DNA from: Phyto melanocephala | Lineage: Eukaryota > Arthropoda > Insecta > Diptera > Rhinophoridae | DNA length: 64,000 nucleotides | Direction: 5' to 3' | Assembly (NCBI GenBank): GCA_941918925.1 | Contig: OW799236.1 | Span: forward strand, 106,036,562-106,100,561 | In this document: one piece after another, positions 33,214 to 45,430 of the stretch | Layout: every line of letters starts with the position of its first letter | Numbering within the stretch: position 1 is the first letter of the stretch | Notes under the pieces: generated by a model | Seen by the model: the letters and a program-made list of their open reading frames with translations, nothing else | What the model was told of the DNA's origin: nothing | Databases searched by the model: none | Translations under genes and position numbers: made by a program

Positions 33214-34688
33214 CCTGAAGGAAACCTGGGGGCAAGTGTCTCCAAGTCACCAGTTTTGTCGACTATTGTGGTGACTTCTTGGCGACATTGTCAACAAAGT
33301 GTCTACATTTTTTTTCATTTTCTTTGATGAGAAAAAAAATGTATACACAATAAATAAGAGTTCTAATTAAATGAAATGTACCTAATTTACTTTTAATATT
33401 TGATATTAAATGAATTCCTTAATTTTTTTTAATAAAACATATTTTAACAAAAGTTTCATTAACGACGTCTATTTCAGAAAAGTATCAAAAGTGTAGACTA
33501 GAATTACTAAAAGGAACTAGTGAATCTATGGTGACAATGTCTACATAGTACCAGTACCATAGTAGTACCAGTGTCAGTAGTAGATTTCCAATGACACGCA
33601 CATGGTAAATGTCTATAGTAAAAAAGCATTGTCGGGTGTATAATAAGTCAGTAGTACTGGTGACAGAACTCACCACTCAACAATGTTGCCTTTACGCCGT
33701 TGAACTTCTAGAAAATCTTGGAAATTCCCTTTTTTATTAATTGCCACAATTGATGGTCATCACAAAATAACTTTATTTACTTCTTTTATTTACAATAAAA
33801 TAAAATATTTGAATTCATTTTTCTTTCCATTCTATTTTTAAGTCCAGAAACTTCCATTGCATAATATTTTATGGCCTTACTACTACACACTTCAATTTGA
33901 ATTCAATTTAAAATTACATACAATTTTTATGTTCTTCATAATCAATAAAAATAAAAAAGAACAAAACTCACTTCAAAAATCTATTTATTGAACATACTTT
34001 TTAATACTTGGATGCTAAAAATAACCACAACCAACAACTCATGTTGATTTAATTTCAATTGATTTGTCTTCAATTGAATTTGCGTTCGCCATACAAAGCA
34101 ACAAAGTGTTAAACAATAAAAAAAAGTATAATACAAATTTATTTTTAAAATACATATTCACAAACTCAAAAGGGGGAGAAATATGGCGATAAATAATTTA
34201 AAAAAAAGTGATTAGACAAATTATTTGATATCAACAGTATTAAAGTTCTAAAAAGAAATGGATTATATGGTTCTGTTGTCATAAATAAATAAATAAAGAA
34301 TGTACATTAGAGCGTACCACCTAACATGCAATCAAGTTTGCCGCACACCTTGAAATATAAAAAAAAAAAATTCGGAAGAATACATTTTTTGCCGAACGTA
34401 TGATACGATATATAAACATCTATATATCGTAACTCGAAAAGACCGAAGTTTTTTCTCCAAAGGCCAGTTGACCTTAAATACCGCATTGTAGTATTTACCC
34501 ACTAGATCTCAGTTCTTCAAAAAGAAATATTACCGTAGGAAAGTATGTTCGCATTTTATTTTTTTTTTATTTTGCCGAACGTGGGATCGTTTTTTTAAAT
34601 TTTTTTTGAGGTCAATGGCCCTTAGAGATAAACATCGGAATTTGAATTTCAATGTCTTACTGTAAATACCAAAGCTATAACTAAAAAT
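33214..34688. other. Unannotated intronic stretch
   Basis: 33215-33700 is richer in G and C and repeats short blocks around GTGTCTACA/TGTCTACAT and AGTACCAGT, suggesting an unrecognised repeat. The rest is AT-rich with no gene evidence. Confidence 0.4.
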
Positions 34689-34689
34689 T

Positions 34690-35418
34690 TAATAAGTAAA
34701 ACTATATCAGTCGGTTGTGCCGAATCTTATATTCCCTTCACTATATGCCATTTTCTTTCAAAAGCCATCATGGATATAAATTTTTTTGGTGTTGAAGGGA
34801 ATACATTTTCAAGTGCTATAATTGCCCCAAACATACGCCACTTATTTTACTGGCAAACTCCTTTTATTTGACCCCTTTATTAATGTGGTTCAAATACGAC
34901 ATCCCTCCATTAAGTTTAAGACATCATCTTGGACTTTTAATTTTTCCAAGGTGTGCTGATGCTACTATTTAAGCCCGTGTATTGGGTACCAAAATTAAAT
35001 GCGCCTGTTGTTTTAACAGACCCACAGACAGACAGACATCGCTCAATCGACTGCTCTATTTATAAGGTTTTAGAATATACATACATATTAAGATGGTTTA
35101 ATTTATAAAAGGCATATTTCGATTTTCTGTTACTTAATACGAAAAGGAAAAAACTGAATAAAATTTAAAGGAATAAAATGAATCAGAGCTTTTTGTATTT
35201 AGCTATAAATCGGTTATTTTCGACTGTAGCTCACTAAACTTTTTAGGAGTAATGTGTTTGTATGAGGACTACCAAAAACGTTAAAAATGCGATTTCGTTA
35301 AAAATTGAGTTACTCCCTTTTAAAATTAAGCCATCGTTATGCAATTTAATTTTTTTTTAAATTACATACGGAATGACAGTCATGTATACCCTTCTCACCA
35401 CAGGTGAAGGGTACAAAA
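34690..35418 (+). repeat. DINE-1/HINE-like element, copy D
   Basis: 5' block AACTATATCAGTCGGTTGTG then CCGAATCTTATATTCCCTTCA. Near the 3' end are a CAGACAGACAGACA microsatellite (35024-35037), ACATACGGAATGACAGTCAT and GGTGAAGGGTACAAAA. Both sub-terminal inverted blocks are present but mutated. No coding. Confidence 0.72.
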
Positions 35419-35873
35419 GCAACTGAAGGTCATTTCAAGCAAATTAACTTTTAAAATAAAAGTTGTTTTGACGAAAAGTTTTAATAATCTCTTTAAAAGA
35501 AGTATGTACTTTCACAAAAAATACGAAAATAAAACGATATTTAAAAAGAGATTATTGACATAAAGAATTGAAAAGCAAAACAAAAATACCTAAAACCATA
35601 TTTAACAAAAAAAAAATCTAAAAAACTAAAAAACCCAAAAAAAAAGCCAGTATAAAATAGACAATAAAAAGTCTAGATAAACTAGAAAAAAAACAAGTAA
35701 AACAGACAATACAAACAAATACCTCATAAAAGTACCAATTCATACACTACCACACCATATCAGTCAAAATGATTTTTACGGTAGAGAATAATAAACGAGA
35801 AATTTTTTCGATAAGATAATGATAAAAAAAACAATAACAATAACAATTGCAATACAACTGTGTATAGAAAATA

Positions 35874-36835
35874 CCCAGCCTGCGCAAAAGTACGACAATG
35901 TCTGAATCAGACAAGTCTTACAAATATCTGACTTTTTTTACGGACATTTCGTACAGATTTCTGTAAGACATGTCTGGGAAATTTAATGTACGACACGTCT
36001 GATAGATTTCTGACTGATTTCGTACCGATATGTCGTAGGGATTTTATTCTTTTTCGTTTACCGACATGTCTGATAGATATCTGACTGATTTCGTACAGAA
36101 ATGTCTAAGTTGTTTTCATTCCTTTTGTTAAGAATTTTTTTGTTTTTTTCTTTACTTTACTTTCTTTTCTTTCTTTGCCTTTACCAATTTTGTAATCTTG
36201 ATTTTGTTTGTTTTACAAATTGTTTATTTAAGTCATAAAGTGCAACAAAATAGGTGATATTAAAAAATTTAATTTATTGGTGTGTTAAAAAAGTTTAAAA
36301 GTATTATAGAAAGTGATTGTTTTGTGATTAATAAACAATATATATAAAAAGAGTGTCACGTCAGGCTTTTTGGAAAAATGTTCAAAAAGATGCGTATTTG
36401 GTTTTTCAAGTAAGCTTAAAATATTTAAAAGAATTGTTTTAACTATTATATGTGGCATATAAATAATGTATATGAATATATGTAATTAAGTAATAAATTA
36501 AATGAATAAAAAAATATAACATAAAACTGAGTTTTATTTTATTAAATATTTCAGACAAACATCCGACAAACTTTCAGAAATCTATCAGAAATCCATACGA
36601 ATGTCGTATAATAAATCAGAATTTCCCTGCTTTTTCTTTCAGATTTCTGTTAGATTTCTATCAGACACGTCGGTAAAAAACTCAGAATTTCCCACGACAT
36701 GTCTGTCAGAATTCGTGTCAACCACTTCATATGTTCGGCGGTCAGAAGTCTGACAGAATTCGTATAGAATTCTTACTTGTTTGTCGACATTTCTTACAGA
36801 CATCTGAAAGATGTCGGACAATTTTGCAGGCTGGG
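35874..36835. mobile_element. Long-arm palindromic element, TA-flanked
   Basis: Left CCCAGCCTGC and right GCAGGCTGGG ends lie between TA at 35872-35873 and 36836-36837. Both arms (about 250 bp) are built of repeated GACA.TTCGTACAGA and TCTGATAGATTTCTGA units, in opposite orientation on the two sides. The centre (36120-36550) is AT-rich. A minus-strand frame at 36639-36842 only translates the arm repeats. It resembles a foldback or Tc1/mariner-type MITE. Confidence 0.8.
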
Positions 36836-37384
36836 TAGGCACTAAATGTACAAATCAATGCAGCTAAACAATAAAGAAATTGTTTAAATTCTGTAAACAA
36901 CAACTTTCGAAGTGAAACACGACACTCATAGCAGATATTTTACTTTCAAAATCCTAACAACCATACATTCATATACATATATGGACATTTAAGAAAGTAA
37001 AACTTTATTTATTTTTTGCTTTTCATCACCATTACTAGACTAGACAAACAGATCCTAGTAGACAGACAATCATATCTGGCAATTACAATTGCCACACTTG
37101 TATCACTCACAATATCTCAGCATAGAATTGACCTAAATCGACAAATTTGGTGCAAACAATCTAAATGATCAGGTAGCTAAACTTTGTAGACAATAGAAAG
37201 TTACTACATACGGTTTGAATTCATTAATGTTGTTTGTAGAAAATGTTACTTTTAAAAATGCAACAAGTTAGTAAAAAACATAATTGTTAAACATTATTTT
37301 TAGAAATTTTTCTATTTAAACAAATTTTCTTAATAATAAGTTCAAGTACAAACTATAATTATTTTAGAAATTTTTAAATAATAA

Positions 37385-38130
37385 TTAACGTGTGCCTGCG
37401 ACTTCGTCTGCGTAGTTATCTTGATAAGAGGAAGCCTATGTGGTAATCTAATGGGTCGATTATGGATAGCAACCGAACTTCAGTTGCGTTGCCAGATGGA
37501 AACTAAACTTTCTCGGTTGCCAAATTTTCATATAAAATTGATCGCTGTAAGTTGCCATCTGCAACGGCTTTTTTGGCTACTGGCAACTTAACTCTGATTC
37601 GGTTGCTATCCATAATCGACCCATAAGTTGTTACCTGTCTGTGTACCAAATTTCATGTAACATAAATCCAAGCATTCAAATTCACTATGTTTGTAGGATT
37701 AAATGCTGTAATTTTATAAACCCTTTTTCTCTTATTAAAAGGAAATTAGAAGTGAAAAGGAGGCAATTTAAAAAAATCCAAGTTATAGGTATCTTTGAAG
37801 GATGGGATTGTTGGGGTGTGTTGTATCCACGCCAATTTTTTTGCGGGATTGTCGACATCAACAATCAATTCGTCTGCGATCAATATGTTCTTAAATATTT
37901 GATTTAACCTTTTTCAATATAAAATACGCGAGCAGATTGCCTCAAAGCATGCCTTAAATAGTCTTCTTTATAAAATTCTATTCAGAAGCTGAAATTGGTT
38001 CTTTTGCACAACAACTGCTTAAGCTCGGAGAAGAAGTTTTTTCGTCAAATATTGGCACTAACTATGCTGAAATCGGTTTAAAAAAAATTCTAGGTCGAAT
38101 AGTCTACATTCTGTAACATTACAATAGATG
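37385..38130 (+). repeat. Dispersed repeat, CGACTTCGTCTGCG type
   Basis: It starts GTGCCTGCGACTTCGTCTGC and contains TACCTGTCTGTGTACCAAAT and TTCATGTAACATAAATCC. These are blocks I associate with a widespread class of insect non-coding repeats. Ends are uncertain. It is interrupted by the MITE at 37452-37623. The 88-codon frame at 37641-37907 shows no domain. Confidence 0.45.
37452..37623. mobile_element. 172-bp MITE with TAA target duplication (PIF/Harbinger-like)
   Basis: Termini TGGGTCGATTATGGATAGCA and its complement are perfect over at least 26 bp (through ACCGAA). TAA flanks both sides (37449-37451 and 37624-37626). A 3-bp TWA duplication is the mark of PIF/Harbinger. Removing it rejoins GGTAATC-TAA-GTTGTTACC in the surrounding repeat. 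Confidence 0.85.
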
Positions 38131-38659
38131 CAGTCTAAACTGACCTCGAAATATAAAACGATTAGCAAGGTCATTAATTAATATCGAGAATGCAGTTCAA
38201 TTTCCACAAACATTTCATTTTGCCATCTCAACGTGTCTACAGGCTTTAGTGTAAATATAAATTTAATTTATTTTATCAATTAGTTGTAGTGGAAAAAGAA
38301 TACAGGAATTATAAAGGACTGTTCACTTGTATTTTCCATGTTTAAAAAAAATTTTAAAAATATTTTTAAAAAATCTCTTTTCACAGAAAATGTCACAGAA
38401 GTTCCTAGTATCACAAATTTTATATTTAAATTTATTTTTATTTAAAAATTGTTTACTTTATTATTTTTTAAAAAAATTTTTGCTTTGAAAATTTTTTAAT
38501 AAATTTTATAATTAGGAATTTTAGAAAATTTAAATTTATTTTGTAAGGAAACTAAAGCACAATTTTTTTCAAGGTAATCTTTAAAATAAAAAATGAGAAA
38601 AGTATTAAATGGTAAATTTTCTATATAAAAATTTATAATAAGCAAGATTTCTATTTCTA

Positions 38660-39668
38660 TATTTTTATACCCTTCACCTGTGGTGCACATTCTGTTTGTA
38701 ATTTCTACAATTTTCATTTCCGACCCCATAAAGTATATATTTTCTGAAAGCTTATGAATAGAGGAGTCGATTCAGCCCTGACCGTCTGTCCGTGTGTTGG
38801 TTGAAATCAACTTTTAGAAGCAACCGGATATGTTATTCAGATCTGTGTATGATATCAATCTTTTGGAAATATCCGGGAATGAATCGCTATTGAAATTCAG
38901 CACAATCGCCTCATAACTTTCTGAGATATGAGCAAAAGATCACGACTGCCTCTGTTTTTTCCCATATTTTTACCACCAAAATTAAACATTTTCAACCATA
39001 GAATAATTTATAGGTACCTTTGTTACTATTTATAGATATAATATGCCTCTAGAGATATTCATGAAAAATTTTTGATAAATCGGGCTCTAATCGGTAAAGT
39101 TATAGGCAAAATTTTTTTTTGAATAATATATATTCCAAGAATTTACAAACGAAAATCAATTTTTTCAGCTTCTAGACAACCGAGAGAGTCAATATTGGTA
39201 TCATCTGAAAGAAATTGACTAGCGCAATATAAGCACTATATAAAAATTACATTTATTTTGTTCGCCACTACAAAATAGCGGACAATAAATTTATAAGTGG
39301 GTAAAATCTGGTATTTGAAAGTGTAACTTCTTGAGCACCCTCAATATTGATATAAAATAGAAGGGTTTAACCAGTAGAATACAGTAAATTGTTAAAAAAT
39401 GTAAAATCCAAGATGGCATCTGAAACAAAATGGCGGATCAAATTTTTTTAACCCCATCAATATGGGTATCAAATGAAAGGGCTTGAATATAAGAATACAA
39501 ATAACTACGTAAAAATTCTAAATCGAGGATAGCGTCGGAAATAATGAGGAAAAATGGCGTATAACATAAAATATAGGTTAAGCTAAGACATGGCATTATA
39601 CCTATGTACATGATGGTGAAGGGTATTATCAGATTCGGCACGGACGAATATAGCACTTTTACTTGTTT
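38660..39668 (-). repeat. DINE-1/HINE-like element, copy E, nearly full
   Basis: Read on the minus strand: ACAAGTAAAAGTGCTATATT, CGTCCGTGCCGAATCTGATA, then the sub-terminal block ATACCCTTCACCA. The body has CCGCCATTTT and ATATTGA.G blocks shared with copy A. The 3' end has AAGCTTTCAGAAAATATATA, CTTTATGGGGTCGGAAATGA and the inverse block GGTGAAGGGTATAA. It is the best reference copy in the window for this short subfamily, about 1 kb. Confidence 0.78.
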
Positions 39669-42243
39669 TTAGTTTATGTTTTTTATTTAACTAAAAAATA
39701 CAAGGTTTTTTCCAACTTTTTTTTGAAGCTTTTATTAAGTACCACCTACTTAACAATGACCTTCAATCTATCACTACTTTAAGATTTGAAGGATTTTTGC
39801 ATTTTTCAAATGTTTAGAAAACTCTCTGTTACACATTAATTAGATAGAAAGATTGTGTAATTTAGGTCTTGGTCAAAGTATGTATAAAGAAATGCCCCAT
39901 AGAGTTTTTTGAAAAAAAAAACAACCAATATTAACATATGTATGTTGAAAACAATTTAATTAATTGAAATTAAATAATTTATTATAAACATACATACATA
40001 TAAGAAATGAAAAATAAATTAAACAATAATACAAATAAAAAACGAACAAAGTCTAACAGTTTCATTTAATTTTTAAAGTATAAATATTATTTCTGCGTTT
40101 GTGTTTTACCTAATTCAAAATGTTAAAAAGAAAATTGAAGACAAATTAATACAAACTTATCTAATCATAGAAAAGTGCTTTAGATTATTTTATTCTTAAC
40201 TGTTTTGTTTTCTTATTTTTTAATATAAATAAAAATATAAATTCTTTGTGCTAACTATAATTAAAACGAAAAACTTTTTTTTATTTGAATTAACTGCAAA
40301 ACTTAACCTCATTTTTTCATCTACAATTGGCGCCTATTGATTGTATGTAGACGCTGTTGTCGCTGTTGTTTCGATAAGTCTTGTAAATATTATTTAATTT
40401 TCAACTAGTATTTATTTCTAAAATCAATATTACACAAAGAAAACATGCAAATTACACACACACACACACATTTTATATTTAAATAAAACATCAAGTCTTT
40501 GTGAGGTCTATTTAACATGTCTGGGTTAATTTCAAGATAAGAACAACAGAAAAATTAAAACCATGGACAGATTCAAAATTATTTAACAGGGTGTAAAAAT
40601 GGTTATTAAGTAAAACGGAAATAATTAAAGATAAATAAATGTTTCATATACAAAAGTTATGTTAAACGAAATGAGAATTATACGTCTTTCTTTCAACAAA
40701 ACCGCAACTCCTTGACAAATCATAGAATTTGAAAAAAAAAATGTTTTTTAAATATTATTGAATACAGTTCTATTTTAAAAATTATGTCAAACATTTTCAT
40801 TCCTCAGTATAAATTAAAAAAAAAAACAAAAGTTTATACAATATAAAAACTATTAATTAATTTAGAAAATGGTTAACATTTTTAATGTAGATTTCTTATT
40901 CTGGCTCATTGGTTAATTTTTCTTAATAACTTAATAATGAACTCACAATAAATAAAAAGTTCGAATAAGTTTTATTTAAAAATTGTAATTAATAATATGC
41001 AATAATTTTAAAGTTATAGGTCTTTCCATAACAAACATTTTTTATTTTTGTTTTTATATAATTTTACCGATATTTTGCTACTTCTTTGTGTAGCATCATC
41101 AGGATACGAGTATTAATTATCTTCTTATTTTTATTATAAATAATATTTTTAAATAATTTTCTCATAATTTTATTTTGTATTTTTTAATTCTTTTATTTTT
41201 AATTTATAATTTGCAAAATTTTTTCAAACAGTTCTTTTTATTAAAATTTTAATTCAATATACTGTTGCTTATAATATTCCCTTAACAGTCATTTGTTGAT
41301 AAATTTTCTTACTAAAGAAAATTTTTGACAAATTTTTATTGCTTAAGAAAATTCAAACTTAATTTCATTCGGGTTTGAGTACGATTAAATTTTTACTCAC
41401 GATGAATTTTGTTTGTGATAATTTGAAAGAAGAGATATACATTTCTTTTAAATCGGCTACAATTTCACTATTAAATTTCTTTGGCTATTGTCTTATATTT
41501 AACTCTATAATTTTAATGGAATTAGAATTCAGGAATTTTAATGGAACTAGAATTCAGGAATTTTACTGAAATTAGAATTCAGGAATTTTGGCTAAAATTT
41601 ACCACCAAAAAATTTAAGGAACTTTTCAATACTTTATTTCATTATTATTAAAAAAATCTTATATTTATTATTCTTTTAAATTCCCCCTTCCCTAAGTCTT
41701 GTTTAAATAACGCTCCTGCTTGTCTTATAAATAATATTATGTTTCTTCTCAGCTAAATAAATATGTATTATTTTAATTGTTTGTATTTTATATATATTAT
41801 TCTACGTAGTACAGTATAAATTAATACGGATGATGACAAAATTATTTTTAAAAAATAAAATAATAAAACGATAAGAAAAATAACGCGAGATTTGTATTAC
41901 CGGGCGAACAAAAACAAAGTTAAAAATGAGAAATAAGAAAATAAACGATCAAGAGAGAAACCCCTTAGATTTTAAATTAACAAGAAAAAGAAAAAATAAA
42001 TAAATAAAGCAATTAATTAAATAAATGAAAATAACTTTAAGCTGAATTGTAAAAAATTTTTAAGTCAAAAGACATAAAAAATTTAAAAAATATTCAGAAA
42101 TTAAATAAAAATATTATTATTTTATTTAGATACGTAAATATGTATGTGCATATATATGGCAGAATATGTAGTTTTTTGTTGCTATTTTTTTAATGTTTAA
42201 TGTTTTGTGATTACAAACTGTCGCACTGTAGAGCATATAGAAT
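39669..42243. other. AT-rich stretch with small repeats, no gene
   Basis: A (CA)n tract lies at 40454-40470. Three 25-bp units (AGAATTCAGGAATTTTAATG and variants) occupy about 41524-41592. At 41070-41105, GCTACTTCTTTGTGTAGCAT forms a small hairpin followed by CATCAGG, like 3' segments of some retroelements. Nothing coding is seen. Confidence 0.5.
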
Positions 42244-43675
42244 ACGCTACTGTATGGTACTGAATACAAATTCAATAATTTTGTGACCAGCACCGATAAG
42301 AGACGAAGCTACATTTACCAAAGCAAATAATAAAGCAATAATTCAGCATATTAATAAAATAATGGTAAATTTTTAAATCGTTTTTATTATATTTTCTTTT
42401 ATATAAAAATTTTTATCAATACCTTTTGCATAATAACCCAGCAAAAAAACATGCAAGGAAATAGTGAATCCATGAGTTCAACCCATGACGAAGTTGTTTA
42501 ATTTAGGTAAAACATGCATGATTTTAACATTAATGTGTCATTGGCGATTATCTGTTTATATAAATATACTAGCTAATACCCGGTGTGCTTGGCCACCCCA
42601 AATTTTAGTATTTAATTCATATGGCAGGTGCCACGCCCACTATTGTTAATGCACCCATTTTTTCCATAAATGTTTATTTGAATAACAAAGTTGCTTTTAC
42701 TAAATTTTACTACTCTAATCGATATCGTTTTCCAAATATACGAATTTTAGTATTAAATTCATATGGTAGGTGCCACGCCCACTATTGATAATGCACCCAT
42801 TTCTTGCCTAAATGTTCATTTGGGTGTCAAAGTTGCTCTTGCAAAATTTTACTACTCTAATCGATATCGTTTTCCAAATATACGAATTTTAGTATTTAAT
42901 TCATGTGGCCACGCCTACTATTGCAAGTCCGCCCATTTTATACCCAAATGTCAAAGTTTACGCTACTGTATGGTACTGAATACAAATTCAATAATTTTGC
43001 GACCAGCACCGATAAGATACGAAGCTACATTTACCAAAGCAAATAATAAAGCAATAATTCAGCATATTAATAAAATAATGGTAAATTTTTAAATCGTTTT
43101 TATTATATTTTCTTTTATATAAAAATTTTGATCAATACCTTTTGAATAATAACCCAGCAAAAAAACATGCAAGGAAATAGTGAATACATGAGTTCAACCC
43201 ATGACGAAGTTGTTTAATTTAGGTAAAACATGCATGATTTTAACATTAATGTGTCATTGGCGATTATCTGTTTATATAAATATACTAGCTAATACCCGGT
43301 GTGCTTGGCCACCCCAAATTTTAGTATTTAATTCATATGGCAGGTGCCACGCCCACTATTGTTAATGCACCCATTTTTTCCATAAATGTTTATTTGAATA
43401 ACAAAGTTGCTTTTACTAAATTTTACTACTCTAATCGATATCGTTTTCCAAATATACGAATTTTAGTATTAAATTCATATGGTAGGTGCCACGCCCACTA
43501 TTGATAATGCACCCATTTATTGCCTAAATGTTCATTTGGGTGTCAAAGTTGCTCTTGCAAAATTTTACTACTCTAATCGATATCGTTTTCCAAAAATACG
43601 AATTTAAGTATTTAATTCATGTGGCCACGCCTACTATTGCAAGTCCGCCCATTTTTTACCCAAATGTTCGTTTGG
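42244..43675 (+). repeat. 716-bp tandem duplication, two copies
   Basis: ACGCTACTGTATGGTACTGA begins at 42244 and again at 42960. The copies align throughout with roughly ten substitutions, for example GTGACC/GCGACC and GAGACG/GATACG. One breakpoint is in flanking sequence and the other inside the dispersed repeat that starts near 42569. The 109-codon frame at 42763-43092 simply crosses the junction. Confidence 0.93.
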
Positions 43676-43937
43676 ATGTCAAAGTTTGCCGTACTTAATT
43701 TGAAAACTCAAGCTGCATTAACTTTCGTGATATATAATATTTAATACTTATTATTTAATAGGGCGTGGCACCCAGCCCACTTACAATTTCAAACCAAAGT
43801 ATAGCCTATAGCTCCTTCCAGACATACAGAAAGATTCTGTGAAAATTTCAAGGAAATCCGTCCAGCCGTTTAACCGTCTATAAAGCACAAACAAACATAC
43901 AAACACACATTGATTTTTATATATATAGATATAGATT
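42569..43937 (+). repeat. Dispersed repeat with GCCGTTTAACCGTCTATAAA 3' end
   Basis: The 5' end ACTAGCTAATACCCGGTGTG appears twice because of the tandem duplication. The single 3' end has AAATCCGTCCAGCCGTTTAA, ACAAACAAACATACAAACAC and a TATATATAGATATAGATT tail. Internal blocks GTGCCACGCCCACTATTG and CTACTCTAATCGATATCGTT recur about every 130-140 bp. This class of ends is common in insect genomes; the superfamily is not assigned. Confidence 0.6.
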
Positions 43938-44276
43938 AATAAAATTCACTTCATTCTAATAAGAGCATAAAACCCATGCACAGTAGGTGAAGAGAAACCC
44001 ATGTTTCATGAGTTAATAATTTTTGTTTACGTGAATTGTTTAAGATATTTTGCATGCATTTGCATGTATTCTGAAGCATCATTAAAAGCTAACTACTTTG
44101 GATTTGCAGAAGGCCTCTTGCATTTATGAATAAGAAGTCATGAAAAATGTTATTCACATTGAACTAGTGCAAAACATTTTTGATGGGTAGTGAAAAAATT
44201 GTTTTTGCGTATAGCACTATCGAGAACAAAAACCAACTTGTTTTTAACGAAGCTAAAATAATTGTTTAATTAAAAT

Positions 44277-45430
44277 ATGCCGCGCCAAAAAATGTTAAGA
44301 GATATTTAAAAAGATCAAATTTTGATTTCTCAAGAGGTCAGTGCGCGCTACTTCCAAAAAATTAGAAGACCTCTAGACTTATTAAAAAAAAGAGCCCAAA
44401 CGAAAATGGTAAGGCAAAATTCGCTGGATATTCAAAAAGGCTTACGGCACTCAGTGAATATCAACTCATAAGGAAAATTTAAAGATCTATAAAAAAGCAA
44501 AAAAAAATTGTCCAAATTCTTGATTAATTTGTCACCGCTTCAGCAGCGTGAAAAGCTTTCAAAAGTAATCCTAATATGAAAAGATCAAAAATAAAAGGTT
44601 TTCTCACGTTTATTCATCTGTCATAAAAAGGAAATTTCTTAAGACTTAACATGAATAGGAGTTGAGACAATATAGGAATAATTTTTCAATCCTTAAAGAT
44701 GCGAAGTATCTAAACTTTTGTCTTAAAGTCATATTCTCGGATAAAAAAATTGGGTCTTAGATGGATCAGATGTCTATTGGAATCAGTTTTATGAACTGTT
44801 AGTTAATTCTTCAGTTGACTTCTTGGAGATTGGAAAAAAATGTGCAGAGTTCATTACTTTTCTTAGTTGTAGTTTTGAAGACTTTCCTAAAAGAAAATTG
44901 TAAAAAAAAATTTGTTCAACAGGGCAATGCCAGAATCCATGTCAACAGAGTATCGAATAGTGTCCTGACTCTATTGATGTCTTATTATCCCTGCAGATAA
45001 TATTGGCCCATTTTAACTAAATGAACTACTTACAATATGGTCCTATGTAATTCACTCATGGGCAATATCTTTTTTAAACAAGAGATTACAGTTAAACGAC
45101 AAGTGTCTTTGGGTTAAATGGTCCAGCCCTATTATATCGTAATGTTAAATCGACCATGTTTTCGCCACACGTTTTGGTGATCTTTAGATTAGTCCTTGTC
45201 CATTACAGAGAATACTTTACATGCGTGTATGGACTAATCGCGTTATCTGCAGGGATGGCCAACTTACTTTACTGACACGAACACTATTAAACATTTTTCA
45301 GAAATTCTTGTCCGAAGAGTATACGTCAGTATCAGATAATTTTCTAGTGTTGAAGAATTAAAATCTAAAATAACTGAATAGTGGGAAAGACTTATATTTG
45401 CTTTAATCTCTAAAAATTTTGATGTGTTGA
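44277..45430 (+). pseudogene. Tc3-like transposase relic, interrupted by a MITE-like insert
   Basis: It starts at an ATG (44277) with MPRQKMLRDI, then stop-interrupted KDQILISQEVSARY and a RRPLDLLKK-like helix-turn-helix. FSDKK (about 44738) is the first catalytic block, followed after a one-base shift by LDGSDVYWNQFYEL. FVQQGNARIHV (about 44911-44943) is the second block, where the usual aspartate of QQDNA is glycine. The frame is broken at 44989-45254. It resumes with ILVRRVYVS and FSSVEELKSKITE (about 45308-45375), the Tc3 C-terminus. Clearly inactive. Confidence 0.8.
44989..45254. mobile_element. Short insert with 12-bp inverted ends inside the Tc3-like relic
   Basis: CCCTGCAGATAA (44989-45000) and TTATCTGCAGGG (45243-45254) are exact complements. 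The segment separates two parts of a transposase that are contiguous in the family. An internal hairpin GATTAGTCC...GGACTAATC lies at its right side. No clear target duplication was found, so the element type is open. Confidence 0.6.

Noticed and set aside
36639..36842. 67-codon minus-strand gene
   Set aside because: It only translates the repeated arm units of the palindromic element.
42763..43092. 109-codon coding gene
   Set aside because: The frame crosses the junction of the 716-bp tandem duplication and translates repeat sequence; no domain.
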